Shown: piece by piece, positions 1 through 8,306 of the stretch
Numbering within the stretch: position 1 is the stretch's first letter
How the letters are laid out: the number at the start of each line of letters is the position of its first letter
DNA from: Sphaerosporella brunnea
Lineage: Eukaryota > Ascomycota > Pezizomycetes > Pezizales > Pyronemataceae
Length of the DNA stretch: 18,884 nucleotides
Assembly: GCA_008704415.1 (NCBI GenBank)
Contig: VXIS01000547.1
Coordinates: 1 to 18,884, forward strand
Direction: 5' to 3'
Made by a program: the position numbers and the translations under genes
The notes under the pieces: generated by a model
Database searches by the model: none
What the model saw: the letters and a program-made list of their open reading frames with translations, nothing else
Told to the model about the DNA's origin: nothing

Positions 1-1
1 T

Positions 2-220
2 ATCCGTTACAAAGAGTGGACGCAATACTTGCGACATCTGCAAGATATTGAAGGCGGGGTGGAGCGGGCCGCCGGCGGGACCAAGACTAGAGCAGCGTCC
101 ACAGATTCTCAGCAACTGCCTGGGGTTGCTGCCGAGTCATTTATCCCCCTCCCCACCGAAGCAATTTCCAAAGGGAATCACGATGAAGCGGTGTCTGTGA
201 GGATTATTTTTGAACCATGA
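2..220 (+). CDS. Open reading frame running in from the left edge, unknown
   Basis: The frame is open from the first bases of the window (IRYKEWTQYLRHLQDIEGG near the edge) to a TGA at 218-220, giving about 72 residues. It may be the end of a gene starting outside the window. The first third is charged and helix-like, and the remainder is Ser/Thr/Pro-containing. No family is recognised. An ORF in the next frame begins at an ATG overlapping the stop and resembles a transposase remnant, so this could instead be an upstream part of the same decayed element after a frameshift. No start codon is visible and coding status is uncertain. Confidence 0.22.
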   Translation: MRYKEWTQYLRHLQDIEGGVERAAGGTKTRAASTDSQQLPGVAAESFIPLPTEAISKGNHDEAVSVRIIFEP

Positions 221-378
221 AGGGACCTTTTGGTCCTGAGAATCACGTTTGGAAGTTGAAGAACTCGTGTATACAGTTCTGGAAAGAAATGATGGAAATG
301 GTTCCAGAGCTGAGCTGGCTGGCTTTGCGCATCTTCCACACTCCAGATATGCTTCACCCTCTTTCGATCACGCACTAG
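217..378 (+). pseudogene. Possible hAT-family transposase C-terminal remnant
   Basis: A 53-codon reading frame from ATG 217 to TAG 376-378 contains FWKEMMEMVPELSWLALRIF followed by HTPDM. hAT transposases end in a dimerisation region with an aromatic/Trp element, then a Pro-x-Leu-(Ser/Ala)-x-Leu-Ala core and a short run ending in a conserved proline. The match is to that pattern, from memory of the family. The downstream Glu-Arg-Val-Phe-Ser type segment is not readable, so only a fragment would remain. No terminal inverted repeat or target duplication was found. It could be chance; confidence is low. Confidence 0.28.
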
Positions 379-436
379 CACTGATATTTTGCAGGGAATT
401 CATTAGCGATGCGGATACGACAGCGCGATTATAGCT

Positions 437-639
437 CGCCGGAAGCCTGAGTTGTGGGCTTAAGACAACTGGAGCTTGGAGGATCGCCTGCGGACCAGAA
501 AGGAAGCGGTTTCAGCTCAGCGAAGGAGCTTGGAGAATCGGTTCCACGGATCGGAAGAGAAGCGTTTTTGGCTCAGAAAGGGAGCTTGGAGGATCGTTTA
601 CGGGCCGAGAAGAAACGACGTTAGCGCAACGAAAAGTTG
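437..639 (+). repeat. Degenerate tandem-repeat leader upstream of Gag-like copy 1
   Basis: Three diverged units of roughly 55 bp each begin with GAGCTTGGAGGATCG or a close variant, near 472, 526 and 581. They end just before the Gag-like ATG at 640. The same kind of repeat, with longer units near 80 bp, precedes the minus-strand copy at 4463-4730. The first unit also holds a short inverted repeat, AGTTGT with ACAACT. The leader is therefore part of the element and marks its upstream limit near 437. It could be an untranslated leader or a decayed coding repeat; several units can be read as charged peptide with stops. Confidence 0.6.
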
Positions 640-2532
640 ATGGCGACGCAATCAGCATCATTGCTCCCTGGTGACAACTACCCGGTTTGGGTGAAAGCGA
701 TGAAGCGTCATCTGGAGGGAGCAGGACTGTATAGCCTGATATCTGGCTATCGACAGCAATGGAAACCACCGACTCTACCACTTGGATCAACTATCATTTC
801 ATCGGACGAAGACGAACTGCAATGCGATGCTCCGGCCTACTGCTATCGTTATACCGCAGATCTGAATGGAAACCCTGGAGATCCAGAGAGAGTGCAAGCG
901 CTGATTCTTTCTGGGCTGCATGACTCCATATTGATGTAGGTTGAAGACGATGAAACCTTGGACACTGCGAAAGTGCTGCGGGATGCTCTTGCTGAACAAT
1001 ATCAACGAGCTGCAGAGCGAAATCCCATGGCTGGTCTCACGGCACTACTGAAAACGAAGCGGATGGAGTACGACAGTATCCGCCAATACCAGAGCAACAT
1101 GAAGGCAACCGCAGCAATGTGGAACGCAGCTGGCACCGTAATCGATGACAGGTTCATGGCTACTATCATACATAACGGCCTACCGGACGATGCGCATTGG
1201 AGTCACCTGCGGACAAAAATCCTGGATATGATAGATGCCGACGACTGCGGTTTCGCAAAGATTCTGAAGCGAATGGAACTGTGTGAGAGATCAATGCCTG
1301 CTTCGAGGGTCGCACCAGCGAGTGAGACAGCTGTCACGGATGCGGCGATGTATGCGAAAGTAGATCCTGAAAAGGCTTCCCAAGGTGGACAGACGAAAGG
1401 AAGCGGTCCGACCTGCTGAATTGGCGGAGAAACAGGCCATATCAGACGCTTCTGCGACAAGAAACACAAAACTGAGCCGATCTGGAATGAAGGGATGTCC
1501 GAAGCCAAAGCGGTGGGAGGCATCGATCATCTACTGATGGCATCTGACTATACACCGCTGCCGGAGAGGATGAAAGCGATCAAAATGACGAAAGACCAAA
1601 ACCTGCCGGCATCGGAGTGTCATCCACACACTGCTCGTCCCCGCATCCCGGCGCCAGTTTTCCTGGAGCGCGATGACGTCTTGAATGAGAGTTGATGACG
1701 ATAGTTCGCAATTCCTACGACGATCTGTGCGCACCGAGTGAAGGAAAGTGTTGGCCTGGCGACGTTCGATATGCGAAACCTGAGCAGTTTGTTATGGCTC
1801 CGGTTGTGGCTGCTTTTACTGCAGCGATAGCTAGGGAGCGAGCTCCTTACGTCCAAGAAGGGAGAGAGATGGAGAGAATTAGCTTCGCCGACAAGAATGC
1901 TCTCTTCGCCGACAAGAAAGCTTTTTTCGATGAAGAGAAAGAGCGGATGCGACCTGGTTTCTCCGTAGAGAGAGTGCGGGAGAAAGCCGTTTTTGCCGAG
2001 GACAGAGCTGATCTCGCAGTCAAGAATGCTGGTTACGCCAAAAGAAACGAACCGGATACGAGGCACAGAGAAAGCAGCAGACAAGCCTCTTTTGCCTCAG
2101 ACAGAGCCTGATACGGGAAGCATCAAAAGCACCGAGGGCCAAACACGGAGCCTCTTTCGCCGAAGGGGGAGAGAAAAGGGCAGAGAAGCTGCTTTCGCCG
2201 TCAAACGAGACGCTTTTGCTCAAGAGAGAGCTGGCTACAACAGGCAGATGGAGTTGGACCAGACGGTTCCTAAAACTGAGAATCACGGCATGACCAGACA
2301 GCGTGAGCGATACCGGAACGATTGGCATACGCGACCGTGCCACCATACGGATATCCCTTGTGGGTATGAAGCAGCGGTGATTGACTGTCTCAAAAACGAT
2401 TCTCTAGACTATATGCCTACGTTCGTAATATCGTACCTGCACAAGGCTCCTGAGGTGCTCAAGATTCAATGCAAACGAACGCAAGGGAGAAACGACAAAA
2501 TGGAGCAACGCAAGGGTGTGAACCGTCTCTGA
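640..2532 (+). pseudogene. Gag-like protein of a copia-type element, copy 1 (decayed)
   Basis: The frame from ATG 640 encodes MATQSASLLPGDNYPVWVKA, then a UBN2-like Gag region (about residues 100-230; landmarks DDRFMATIIHNGLPDDAHW). A zinc knuckle follows near 1411-1461, with the His and last Cys intact (ETGHIRRFC). Breaks are visible. TAG lies at 937-939. TGA at 1417-1419 replaces the Trp seen in the other copy's knuckle, and the second Cys is read as Gly. A one-base loss near 1690 shifts the frame, which resumes as YDDLCAPSEGKCW, and at least one or two more shifts lie near 2110-2200. Beyond the knuckle the product is a charged region with recurring Phe-Ala elements (SFADKNALFADKKAFF; AAFAVKRDAFAQERAGYNRQ). 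No protease Asp-Ser/Thr-Gly, integrase or reverse transcriptase motif is visible. It pairs tail to tail with the copy at 4462-2459. It is a defective Gag-only element or domesticated-gene remnant. Confidence 0.72.
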
Positions 2533-4462
2533 TATCCACAGTATGGCCTCCATCCGAGGCTAGACTCTCTTCATGGAAACCACTATCTCCGTCGTCTGTA
2601 GTGGTGTACCCTGTCCGATAATGCCGATCAGTTCTGGATTGCTGATGCTGAGCGGTGATTCTGTCGTTTACTGCATCGGAACCCATTCTTCCCTCGTCGA
2701 CAGTATCTTCGAAAACAGCGGTCCTGTCCATCAATCCACTATCCTTTCCACCGAAAGCAGCTTCCTCTTCAGGGAAACGAGCTGTGTTTTCCACCTCTTT
2801 CACTTTACCGGAAGATATCCGCTCCTGTCCTTTCACTTCAGCGAAACAAGCTCTCTCCAGCTTCCCAATCTCTGTGAAAGGATCGTTCAGCTGCTTTCTC
2901 TCGCTGTTGAATCCTGATCCCTCTGCAGCGAAGGAAGCTATCTTTCGAGTCTCGTATCTGACTCTTTCGCCGATGCCAGTGCTTTCCATCTCTCCCCCTT
3001 CGGCGGAAGGAGCTCGCCTGTGTTTTTGTCCCTCGCAGACAGCTAGCCTCTCCTTTCTCTGTCTATCGCATCGTAATATCCTTTTCGTGAATGTATCCTT
3101 TTGCTTGGCATAAGCATCATTCTCGCCGTTTCGCATCCTCTCGTATCCGGCATCGCCAAAGACAGCTTGCTTCTATTTTCTTTGCCTTTCGTGTCCTGTT
3201 TTCTCCTGGTCAGGTTCCCGCTGCGTTCGGACTTCAGCCAAACGGGCGTCCTGTCTGGTGACGGCCGCTGTCTGCTCAGCAAATTCAGCTTGTTGCCTGG
3301 CCATTGCTGTGGTGAAAGCAGCGACAACCGGAGCCACCACAAACCGCTCAAGTTTCGCATTTCGAACGTCCGCAGACCAGCACTTTCCTTCACTGAGTTC
3401 GCAGAGATCGTCGTAGGCATTGTGAACCATTGTCATAAACTTCCCTGTCAAGACATCATCGCGATCCAGGAAAACTGGGCCAACACGTAACCGGTGTTGA
3501 TCCGTCATCATGTTGGTCGCCTTCATCGTGTCCGGCAGCGGTTTATATTCGGATGCTATCAGCAGATGATCGATGCCTACCACCACTTTGGCTTCGGACA
3601 TCCCTTCATTCCGGCTCGGCTCAGTTTCACGTTTTTTGTCGCAGAAGCGTCCGATATTGCCTGTTTTTCCGCAATTCCAGCAGGTCGGACCGCTTCCTTT
3701 CGTCCGCTCGCCTTGCGGAGCCTTACTCTCATCTACTTTCGTATACAGAGCCGCATCCGTCGCAGCTGTCGCCTTCGATGCGGGCATATATTTATCGCAT
3801 ATCTCCATGCTTTGCAGGATCTTTGCAAGTCCGCGGTCACCTTTTTCGATGATATCCATCATTTCGGATCGAAAGGTGCCCCAATGCGGATCGTCTGGCA
3901 GTCCATTTCGTACAATTGTCGCCAACGGCTTGTCGTCCATCGCTGTCCCGGCTGCTTTGCATATAGCGACATTAGCCTGCAGGCTGCTCTCATATTCGGC
4001 ATGACTGTTGAAACTCGCTCTCTTTGTTTCGAATAGCGCCGTAGGTCCCGCCATCGGATCGCGTTTCGCGGCCTGGTCTTCATACACGTTGGCCAGGGCA
4101 TCCCAAAGGGATTTAGATTCTTCCAGGGCCTCGTAGTCTTCGTATGTTGTCAATATGGCGCTATGCAAAGTCGAAAGGATCAGAGCTTGGGCTCGCTATC
4201 CATCTCCTCTAAATCTAGTGAGGTCGACGGTACAACGATACCAGTAGTTGAGATACGCCGGATCGTTGCATTTTGGATTGTCGTCGTCCGTTGAGATAAT
4301 CGTCGCTCCCTGCGGCACCATTGGCGGTCTCGGTTTCTTTCGTTCGGTGTTTATCAGATCGTATAGTCCTGCTCCTTTCAGGTGACGCTTCATCGCCTTT
4401 ACCCATACTGGGTAGTCGTCGCATTGGAGTAGTGGGACTGACTGCGTCGCCATCGCCATCAT
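2459..4462 (-). pseudogene. Gag-like protein of a copia-type element, copy 2 (two in-frame stops)
   Basis: The reading frame starts at the ATG at 4462 and stays in one frame to about 2459, roughly 667 codons, broken only by two TAG codons near 4196 and 3173. The order is: N-terminal PVWVKAMKRHLKGAGLYDLI; a UBN2-like Gag region (LWDALANVYED to LATIVRNGLPDDPHW); and a zinc knuckle read as CWNCGKTGNIGRFC near 3635-3690. The CX2CX4HX4C histidine is Asn here, while copy 1 keeps His. A long charged coiled-coil-like tail follows (for example RKIASFAAEGSGF, ERACFAEVKG). No protease, integrase or polymerase motif is seen. This copy is far better preserved than copy 1, yet has independent lesions. UBN2/zinc-knuckle proteins normally form the capsid of copia retrotransposons; here only Gag plus the tail remains. 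Confidence 0.75.
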
Positions 4463-4730
4463 TCGTCTTCGCTTTGGAACTTGAAGTCGTCTTTTCCTTT
4501 CGTCGAGGGCTTCTTCAAACTTCAGTTATCGTTTATCTCGCCTACACTCCAGGCAATCGGGGTAAGCTTAGTCGTTTATTCTTCAGGACGGCTCTCCAAG
4601 CTTCAGTTGTCGTATCCCCACAACTTCAGGGTTTTGTTGAGCTGAGATCGCTTCGTCCTTGTCCGCAAGCGATCCTTCAAGCTCCAGTTGTCTTCAGCCC
4701 ACAACTTCAGGCTTTCGGCTGCTCTAACTT
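4463..4730 (-). repeat. Degenerate tandem-repeat leader of Gag-like copy 2
   Basis: Read on the minus strand from about 4725 towards the ATG at 4462, three diverged units of about 80 bp recur. Each has a CTGAAGTTGTGGG-type start (near 4710, 4630 and less clearly 4550) and an ACAACTGGAGCTTG or ACAACTGAAGCTTGG core. The outermost unit aligns well with the first leader unit of copy 1 at 437-530, which places the outer limit of the inverted duplication near 4725. Confidence 0.55.
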
Positions 4731-4739
4731 GGATCCACC

Positions 4740-5219
4740 AGAGAGTCATACTCTATGTCTCAACTATTTGTGCCCGCGTGAAAGCTGCGTTCCCCAGCCG
4801 CCATCCTCTAGTCTTGATCAGTCCGAGTAGAGTGCAATCGTGGAGTCCGTTAGTGGCTGATGCATCGCGGCGAAAGCCATTCCTTCTGTCGCGATGTGAT
4901 CCGCCCTTGTTGTCTCGGCGTGTCGGCCATGGTCGGTTTGACCCCAGAAGGTCGGGCGGGATTTGACCGTTCCGTCCCGTCAGGTCGCCTGTAGTCCTGG
5001 TGCACTCGTTCGAACGGCGTCGATGGCTGGTGTGTATTTGGACACCTATTATGCCTCGATGCCCGGGGAGTTGGCAAAATACCGGCAGCACGTTGCGTGT
5101 GTGATGCCTCATTGCGGTGAGTTGCCCGACGCAGTTGCTTCAGGACCGCACTACAGTCCTTTCTTGTCCATTCAAGGGTGTAGATGTAGACACCAAGGCA
5201 GCACTGAACTCCTCTTCGG
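4740..5219. other. Interval with no supported gene
   Basis: Between the Gag-like pair and the leader of the PRTTDEK gene both strands have open frames, but none has a recognisable domain. The plus-strand frame from ATG 5023 runs on into the non-coding leader of the next gene, and the minus-strand frame 5112-4753 is its antisense. No repeats or RNA structures were recognised. Confidence 0.4.
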
Positions 5220-5423
5220 GCCTGTCACATCCCACCACTCCCAACACCCACGGCGACTTCCACATAGCACTCCGTCCGACCCAGCGAACAGCATCGCGAG
5301 GTCGCCAAACCTAACTGCCCACACACCACAATCCTCAACCCTCCAGAACCTGGATCTCTCCCACAACCTTGACCATCCCGCACCGCCTTCATCCCACGCC
5401 ACCCACACACCGCTCCCTCCACG
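5220..5423 (+). promoter_or_regulatory. Leader/promoter segment shared by the PRTTDEK family
   Basis: About 200 bp directly upstream of the ATG at 5424 is C-rich and purine-poor. It is clearly homologous to the segment upstream of the minus-strand family member (10920-10716). Shared landmarks in order are CCACATAGCACTC (TACCACTC in the other), GGTCGCCAA, CCACAATCCTCAA and a CTC-rich stretch. A shorter match precedes the copy at 7377. Such pyrimidine-rich tracts are common in fungal core promoters and 5' leaders, so this is probably promoter plus 5' UTR. The ATG context is ACG ATG TCG, with A at -3. Confidence 0.55.
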
Positions 5424-6233
5424 ATGTCGATAGCCAAACTTTACGCGAAGTACAGCCTCCCAGCCCCGCGCACCACCGACGAGAAGACACACATCATTAT
5501 CGCGCAGTTCGTTTGCGACAAGGGATGGTACACCGCCTACAACCCCCGCAACAACCACACCTACCCAGAGTGGGAGGCGGTCCTGACCGAGGCCTTCAAC
5601 CACGTCAAGATTTTCCAGAGGTACCCGCTCCTGTATTGACTGAATGTGCACGCTGTCAGGAAGGACAACCACCTTTACACGTTCGGCACTGGCCTGGTTA
5701 GCCTGGGCATGGTCAACGTTCGGAAACACGGACTTCCGCAGGGACCCCCATCCCCGCTCAACATGGCGGTTGTTCTCGTCCTACCTCTAGCGCAGCAGCA
5801 GCAGCAGCAGCAGCAGCAATGGCAGCAGCAGCAGGACCAAAACTGGGCTGCTCACGAGGAGTGGAAACGCGACCAGGAAGCCCACCAGACGAGCACCGAG
5901 GACCAGATGCAGGCGCTGCCTGGTCAGATTGGCGCCATACTGAACGAGAAGCTGGCGGCCGTTCTGGCCACACCCGCCCCGCCCTCCCCCCACAGACCGT
6001 CGCCTGCTCCGCCCTCCCCGCGCACCGAGTCCCCGTCCCCCCCGTCCCCCACTCCGCAGTCCCCTCCGTCGCCAGCTCCGCCCTCGCCGCACGCCGAGTC
6101 GCCCAAGGCGCCCTCCCGCAAGCGCCCAGTCATAGTCCCCGGCTCGCCAGAGACCATTGCCGCAACGGAGAAGCTGAATGACTATGACAGGCAATTTGCC
6201 AAGAGAATGCGTCTTAAAACGCCGGGATTGTAA
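5424..6233 (+). CDS. PRTTDEK-family protein, intact copy with one short intron
   Basis: Exon 1 is 5424-5620. A predicted 39-bp intron (5621-5659, GTACCC...GTCAG) follows and exon 2 is 5660-6233, giving about 256 residues. Splicing joins KIFQ to RKDNHLYTFGTGL, and the joined head is matched by the minus-strand copy (WKFGTSMYELGMVSVRKRG against YTFGTGLVSLGMVNVRKHG), which supports the intron. The copy at 7377 reaches the same point before its GTATAG. The head (about 1-95) starts SIAKLYAKYSLPAPRTTDEK and has WYTAYNPRN and PEWEAVL elements. Then come a poly-Gln tract, a short helical segment (EDQMQALPGQIGAILNEKL), a Pro/Ser-rich linker and a basic tail (DRQFAKRMRLK). The head's size and conserved Trp/Tyr residues suggest a small globular, possibly nucleic-acid-binding, domain; that is inference. 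No known family is recognised. It is the only apparently complete member of a decayed family here. Confidence 0.68.
5793..5832 (+). repeat. CAG trinucleotide tract encoding poly-Gln
   Basis: Eight CAG codons and a CAA, interrupted by one TGG, then four CAG codons, lie inside exon 2 of the gene at 5424. It is in frame and length-variable by nature. It separates the head domain from the Pro-rich linker. Confidence 0.9.
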
Positions 6234-6338
6234 AAAAGAGACTTTTTTTTTTTTTTCGGTACGTAAGCATTGGATCTTGTTTTTTCCCCATCAGATATTT
6301 TAAAACGGGTGCTAAACTCCGACCAGATGCTTGCACGA
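6234..6338. other. 3' flank with a T14 run
   Basis: A run of 14 T lies at 6243-6256, ten bases after the stop codon of the preceding gene. It probably belongs to the 3' UTR. No canonical AATAAA is visible before it. Confidence 0.3.
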
Positions 6339-6599
6339 TACCGTATTATCTCACTTAAGAGTCACACTTTTAAGCGGTCTTGACGCGTCCCGGCGAGTTT
6401 TCAACTCACTCCAAAATGTATGAAATATTTTCTATGTGCGATTCTGAGGCGCTTTATGTAATCTTTTTGCTGGCGTAAATTGAAAATGGCCTGATTTCGA
6501 GCTTTCGGAGCCTTAAAGGTCGAAAAAATTCCTGATTAGTGTGAAAATTGCCTGATTAGGGGTGTGTGTGGTGTGACTCAAAAGTGAGATGAGACCGTA
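6339..6599. mobile_element. MITE with imperfect terminal inverted repeats and TA target site
   Basis: The left end reads TA then CCGTATTATCTCACTTAAGA followed by GTCACAC (to 6367). The right end, read on the minus strand from 6599, gives TA then CGGTCTCATCTCACTTTTGA followed by GTCACAC. This is about 27 bp of inverted repeat with six or so mismatches and a perfect core ending GAGTCACAC. The element is about 257 bp between TA dinucleotides, too short for a transposase, and AT-richer than its flanks. Near the right end the words ATTCCTGATTAG and ATTGCCTGATTAG recur, a possible subterminal binding repeat. TA flanks and small size suit a Tc1/mariner/pogo-mobilised MITE. Whether it is related to the pogo-like gene at 18206 cannot be decided, because that element's ends are not visible. 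Confidence 0.7.
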
Positions 6600-7239
6600 C
6601 TCTGTGACATCTTCTCGAATTTTCGCCTGTCAAAATTGTGGCAACAGGGCTGAGATGAGGGTGTTTCCATTAGCTGCGATGCAAGGCGACAGCCATTCTG
6701 AATTTGTGGTTGTTGTGTATGAGTTGAGTTTATTCGATCTGAATCATACTTCGCTTTCGGGCCTGTGAAACAATACTATTGCTAGCTAATCCTGTCTCCG
6801 TCGCCGTGAAGCTGTCAACAGCTGCTCCCATTTCTGCTGCTCCCCACCACGAAGCAAAAGAAAGACCCAGGAAAATAAACAGGTGACTCCAGTCCAGTCT
6901 GGACCGGGGACTGGACCAGCCGGACCGTGACGGGCAGGCAAAGAGGCGGTCTGTAGGAGGTCGTTGTCAATCGGTTTGATCTTGCTGGCCGCCGCCAGTC
7001 GACTATCGCAGACCGTCCAGGCCGACCTTCAGACCGCGCCGGCCCGTGAGGAACTCTGGGAAAGACCGCCGTCAGGAATCCACCTCACAAATCGGACCAT
7101 CAGCAGTGGTAATAGGAACGCGGTTGAAAAAAAGGTGTCGCTGCTGGCATCCAATATGCCATCGTGTGATATATCGCACCTACAGGAGAGGATGGTCGTC
7201 GTGGTTGTGACGGTGGAGGTGGTGATTTTGGCATTCTTC
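6600..7239. other. Interval with no supported gene
   Basis: After the MITE both strands contain only unrecognised short frames, including the one from 6964 that runs into the next leader. No convincing exon, RNA or repeat was seen. Confidence 0.4.
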
Positions 7240-7582
7240 GATCACCTCTCACCACTCCCAACGGCTTGTCCCCCACATAGCACTCTTGTCACTCGAAGAC
7301 CTGAACCATCCCAAACCTGAACCTCTCTCAGACCTCAATCCATCCCACACGTCATTACAAACACGACACCCAACCCATGACTCGCAAGAAACTTTACGCT
7401 CAGTCCGAGCTCACGGCTTCCCGCACGACCGACGAGAAGACCCATACTCTCATGGCGGAATTCATCTGGACCACGGAGAGTGCGAGGCGTACCACCCCTA
7501 CAAGAACGGGACTGTGCAGCAGTGGGAGGCCGTCCTGAGCGAGCAGTGCGGCTTCGGGGATGCGAAGACCCTGATGGTATAG
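7240..7582 (+). pseudogene. PRTTDEK-family copy, frameshifted and truncated, with its leader
   Basis: The leader (about 7240-7376) shares CCACATAGCACTC and CCCAGACCTCAATCCATC-type words with the other copies. From ATG 7377 the frame reads MTRKKLYAQSELTASRTTDE and continues to MAEFIW, matching the first 30 residues of the intact copy. Near 7470 the family reading (AYHPYKNGTVQQWEAVLSE) moves to another frame, a frameshift. The original frame stops at 7536-7538 and the shifted one at 7580-7582. The latter stop lies in GTATAG, exactly where the intact copy has its intron donor, so homology may end at the splice site. No second exon is recognisable downstream. Confidence 0.7.
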
Positions 7583-7589
7583 GGGGTGG

Positions 7590-7990
7590 TGTGTCTTCTG
7601 CGTTTCGTTTGGTTGCATGTCGAATTAGCTCAACGATGGTGATTGTGTTCGGTGGCCCCGTGGAGGTCCAATGGCTTGTCCGGTTCAAAAATACCTGGAC
7701 GCTGTTACTCTCAATGGAATGAGCTGAAACTAGCAAATATAGGACATTAGAGTACGCTCCTTCTCCCTCTGTATTCAGCTTTATCCTCCCAAATATAAAC
7801 GTTAATTAATTTTGTTTATCTTTTCGCGTTTTCTAGTACATTCATGTTGGTTTCTTTCCGTATGCCCTCGACCATATACCGAAAACACAGCATTGTTACC
7901 TTCGGATCATCGGCTAAGGCTCTCCACCTTTCCTCGCTCGCAACCAGCAACGCCTTCCCGTTTGACAAACAAACAAAAAAAAAGATCCTG
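7590..7990. other. AT-richer interval without a gene
   Basis: Short AT-rich stretches (for example TTAATTAATTTTG near 7804) and an A-rich run near 7970-7983 are present. No gene, RNA or repeat family was recognised. Confidence 0.4.
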
Positions 7991-7992
7991 CG

Positions 7993-8290
7993 CTAAAGGG
8001 CACGACGTATCTCCCATCCAGCCTGGCGTCTCCAATGTTCCGCATACTCCGCCAGCGTCGTGACATTCAGCTGCTGCGTTTCGCCGGCCTCGTCGGTATA
8101 CCGTGAGGCGGTTGGGAAGGTGGGCGAGGAGACGGCTGAGAGTCTCGGACTGGGCGTAGAACGCCGCCGTGTGAAGGGGGCCGAACGGCTGGAACTCGCC
8201 GACAGGCGCACAGTGCGGCCGGGCTCGGCATTGCTGCAGCCGCTGGGGACTCAACTGCACCTTTAGGCCAGCAGCGGGTGGTTGCACCCA
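7993..8290 (-). pseudogene. C-terminal fragment of an unknown protein, frameshifted
   Basis: Two minus-strand frames join to read like one protein: VGEFQPFGPLHTAAFYAQSE then SRLLAHLPNRLTVY in one frame. After a single-base shift near 8100 it continues as TDEAGETQQLNVTTLAEYAE and ends HWRRQAGWEIRRAL at a TAG at 7993-7995. The composition is that of a folded alpha/beta protein. It lies just downstream of, and in the same direction as, the basic-protein gene at 9153-8307 and may be its decayed continuation or a second ORF of the same element. No family is recognised. Confidence 0.35.
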
Positions 8291-8306
8291 CACCATCGTG
8301 TGCTAC

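Larger units (their letters stand above)
437..4725. repeat. Large tail-to-tail inverted pair of Gag-like elements
   Basis: The two arms, about 437-2480 on the plus strand and 4725-2480 on the minus strand, are homologous throughout: repetitive leader, Gag region, knuckle and charged tail. Protein similarity can still be followed near the centre (DWHTRPCHHTD against DRHYRTGYTTTDD), so little or no spacer separates them. Divergence is substantial and includes indels, so the pair is old. No LTR, terminal inverted repeat or target duplication was found at the outer ends. Confidence 0.65.

Noticed and set aside
2459..2532. Overlap of the plus and minus Gag frames as a genuine shared coding region
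   Set aside because: Both frames are merely open past the point where homology between the copies can be followed; overlap does not show coding on both strands.
5023..5433. Plus-strand ORF beginning MAGVYLDTYY
   Set aside because: Its second half is the conserved non-coding leader of the next gene, and no domain is seen in the first half.
5758..6194. Long minus-strand frames opposite the poly-Gln and Pro-rich linker
   Set aside because: They are antisense shadows of a low-complexity GC-rich coding region.
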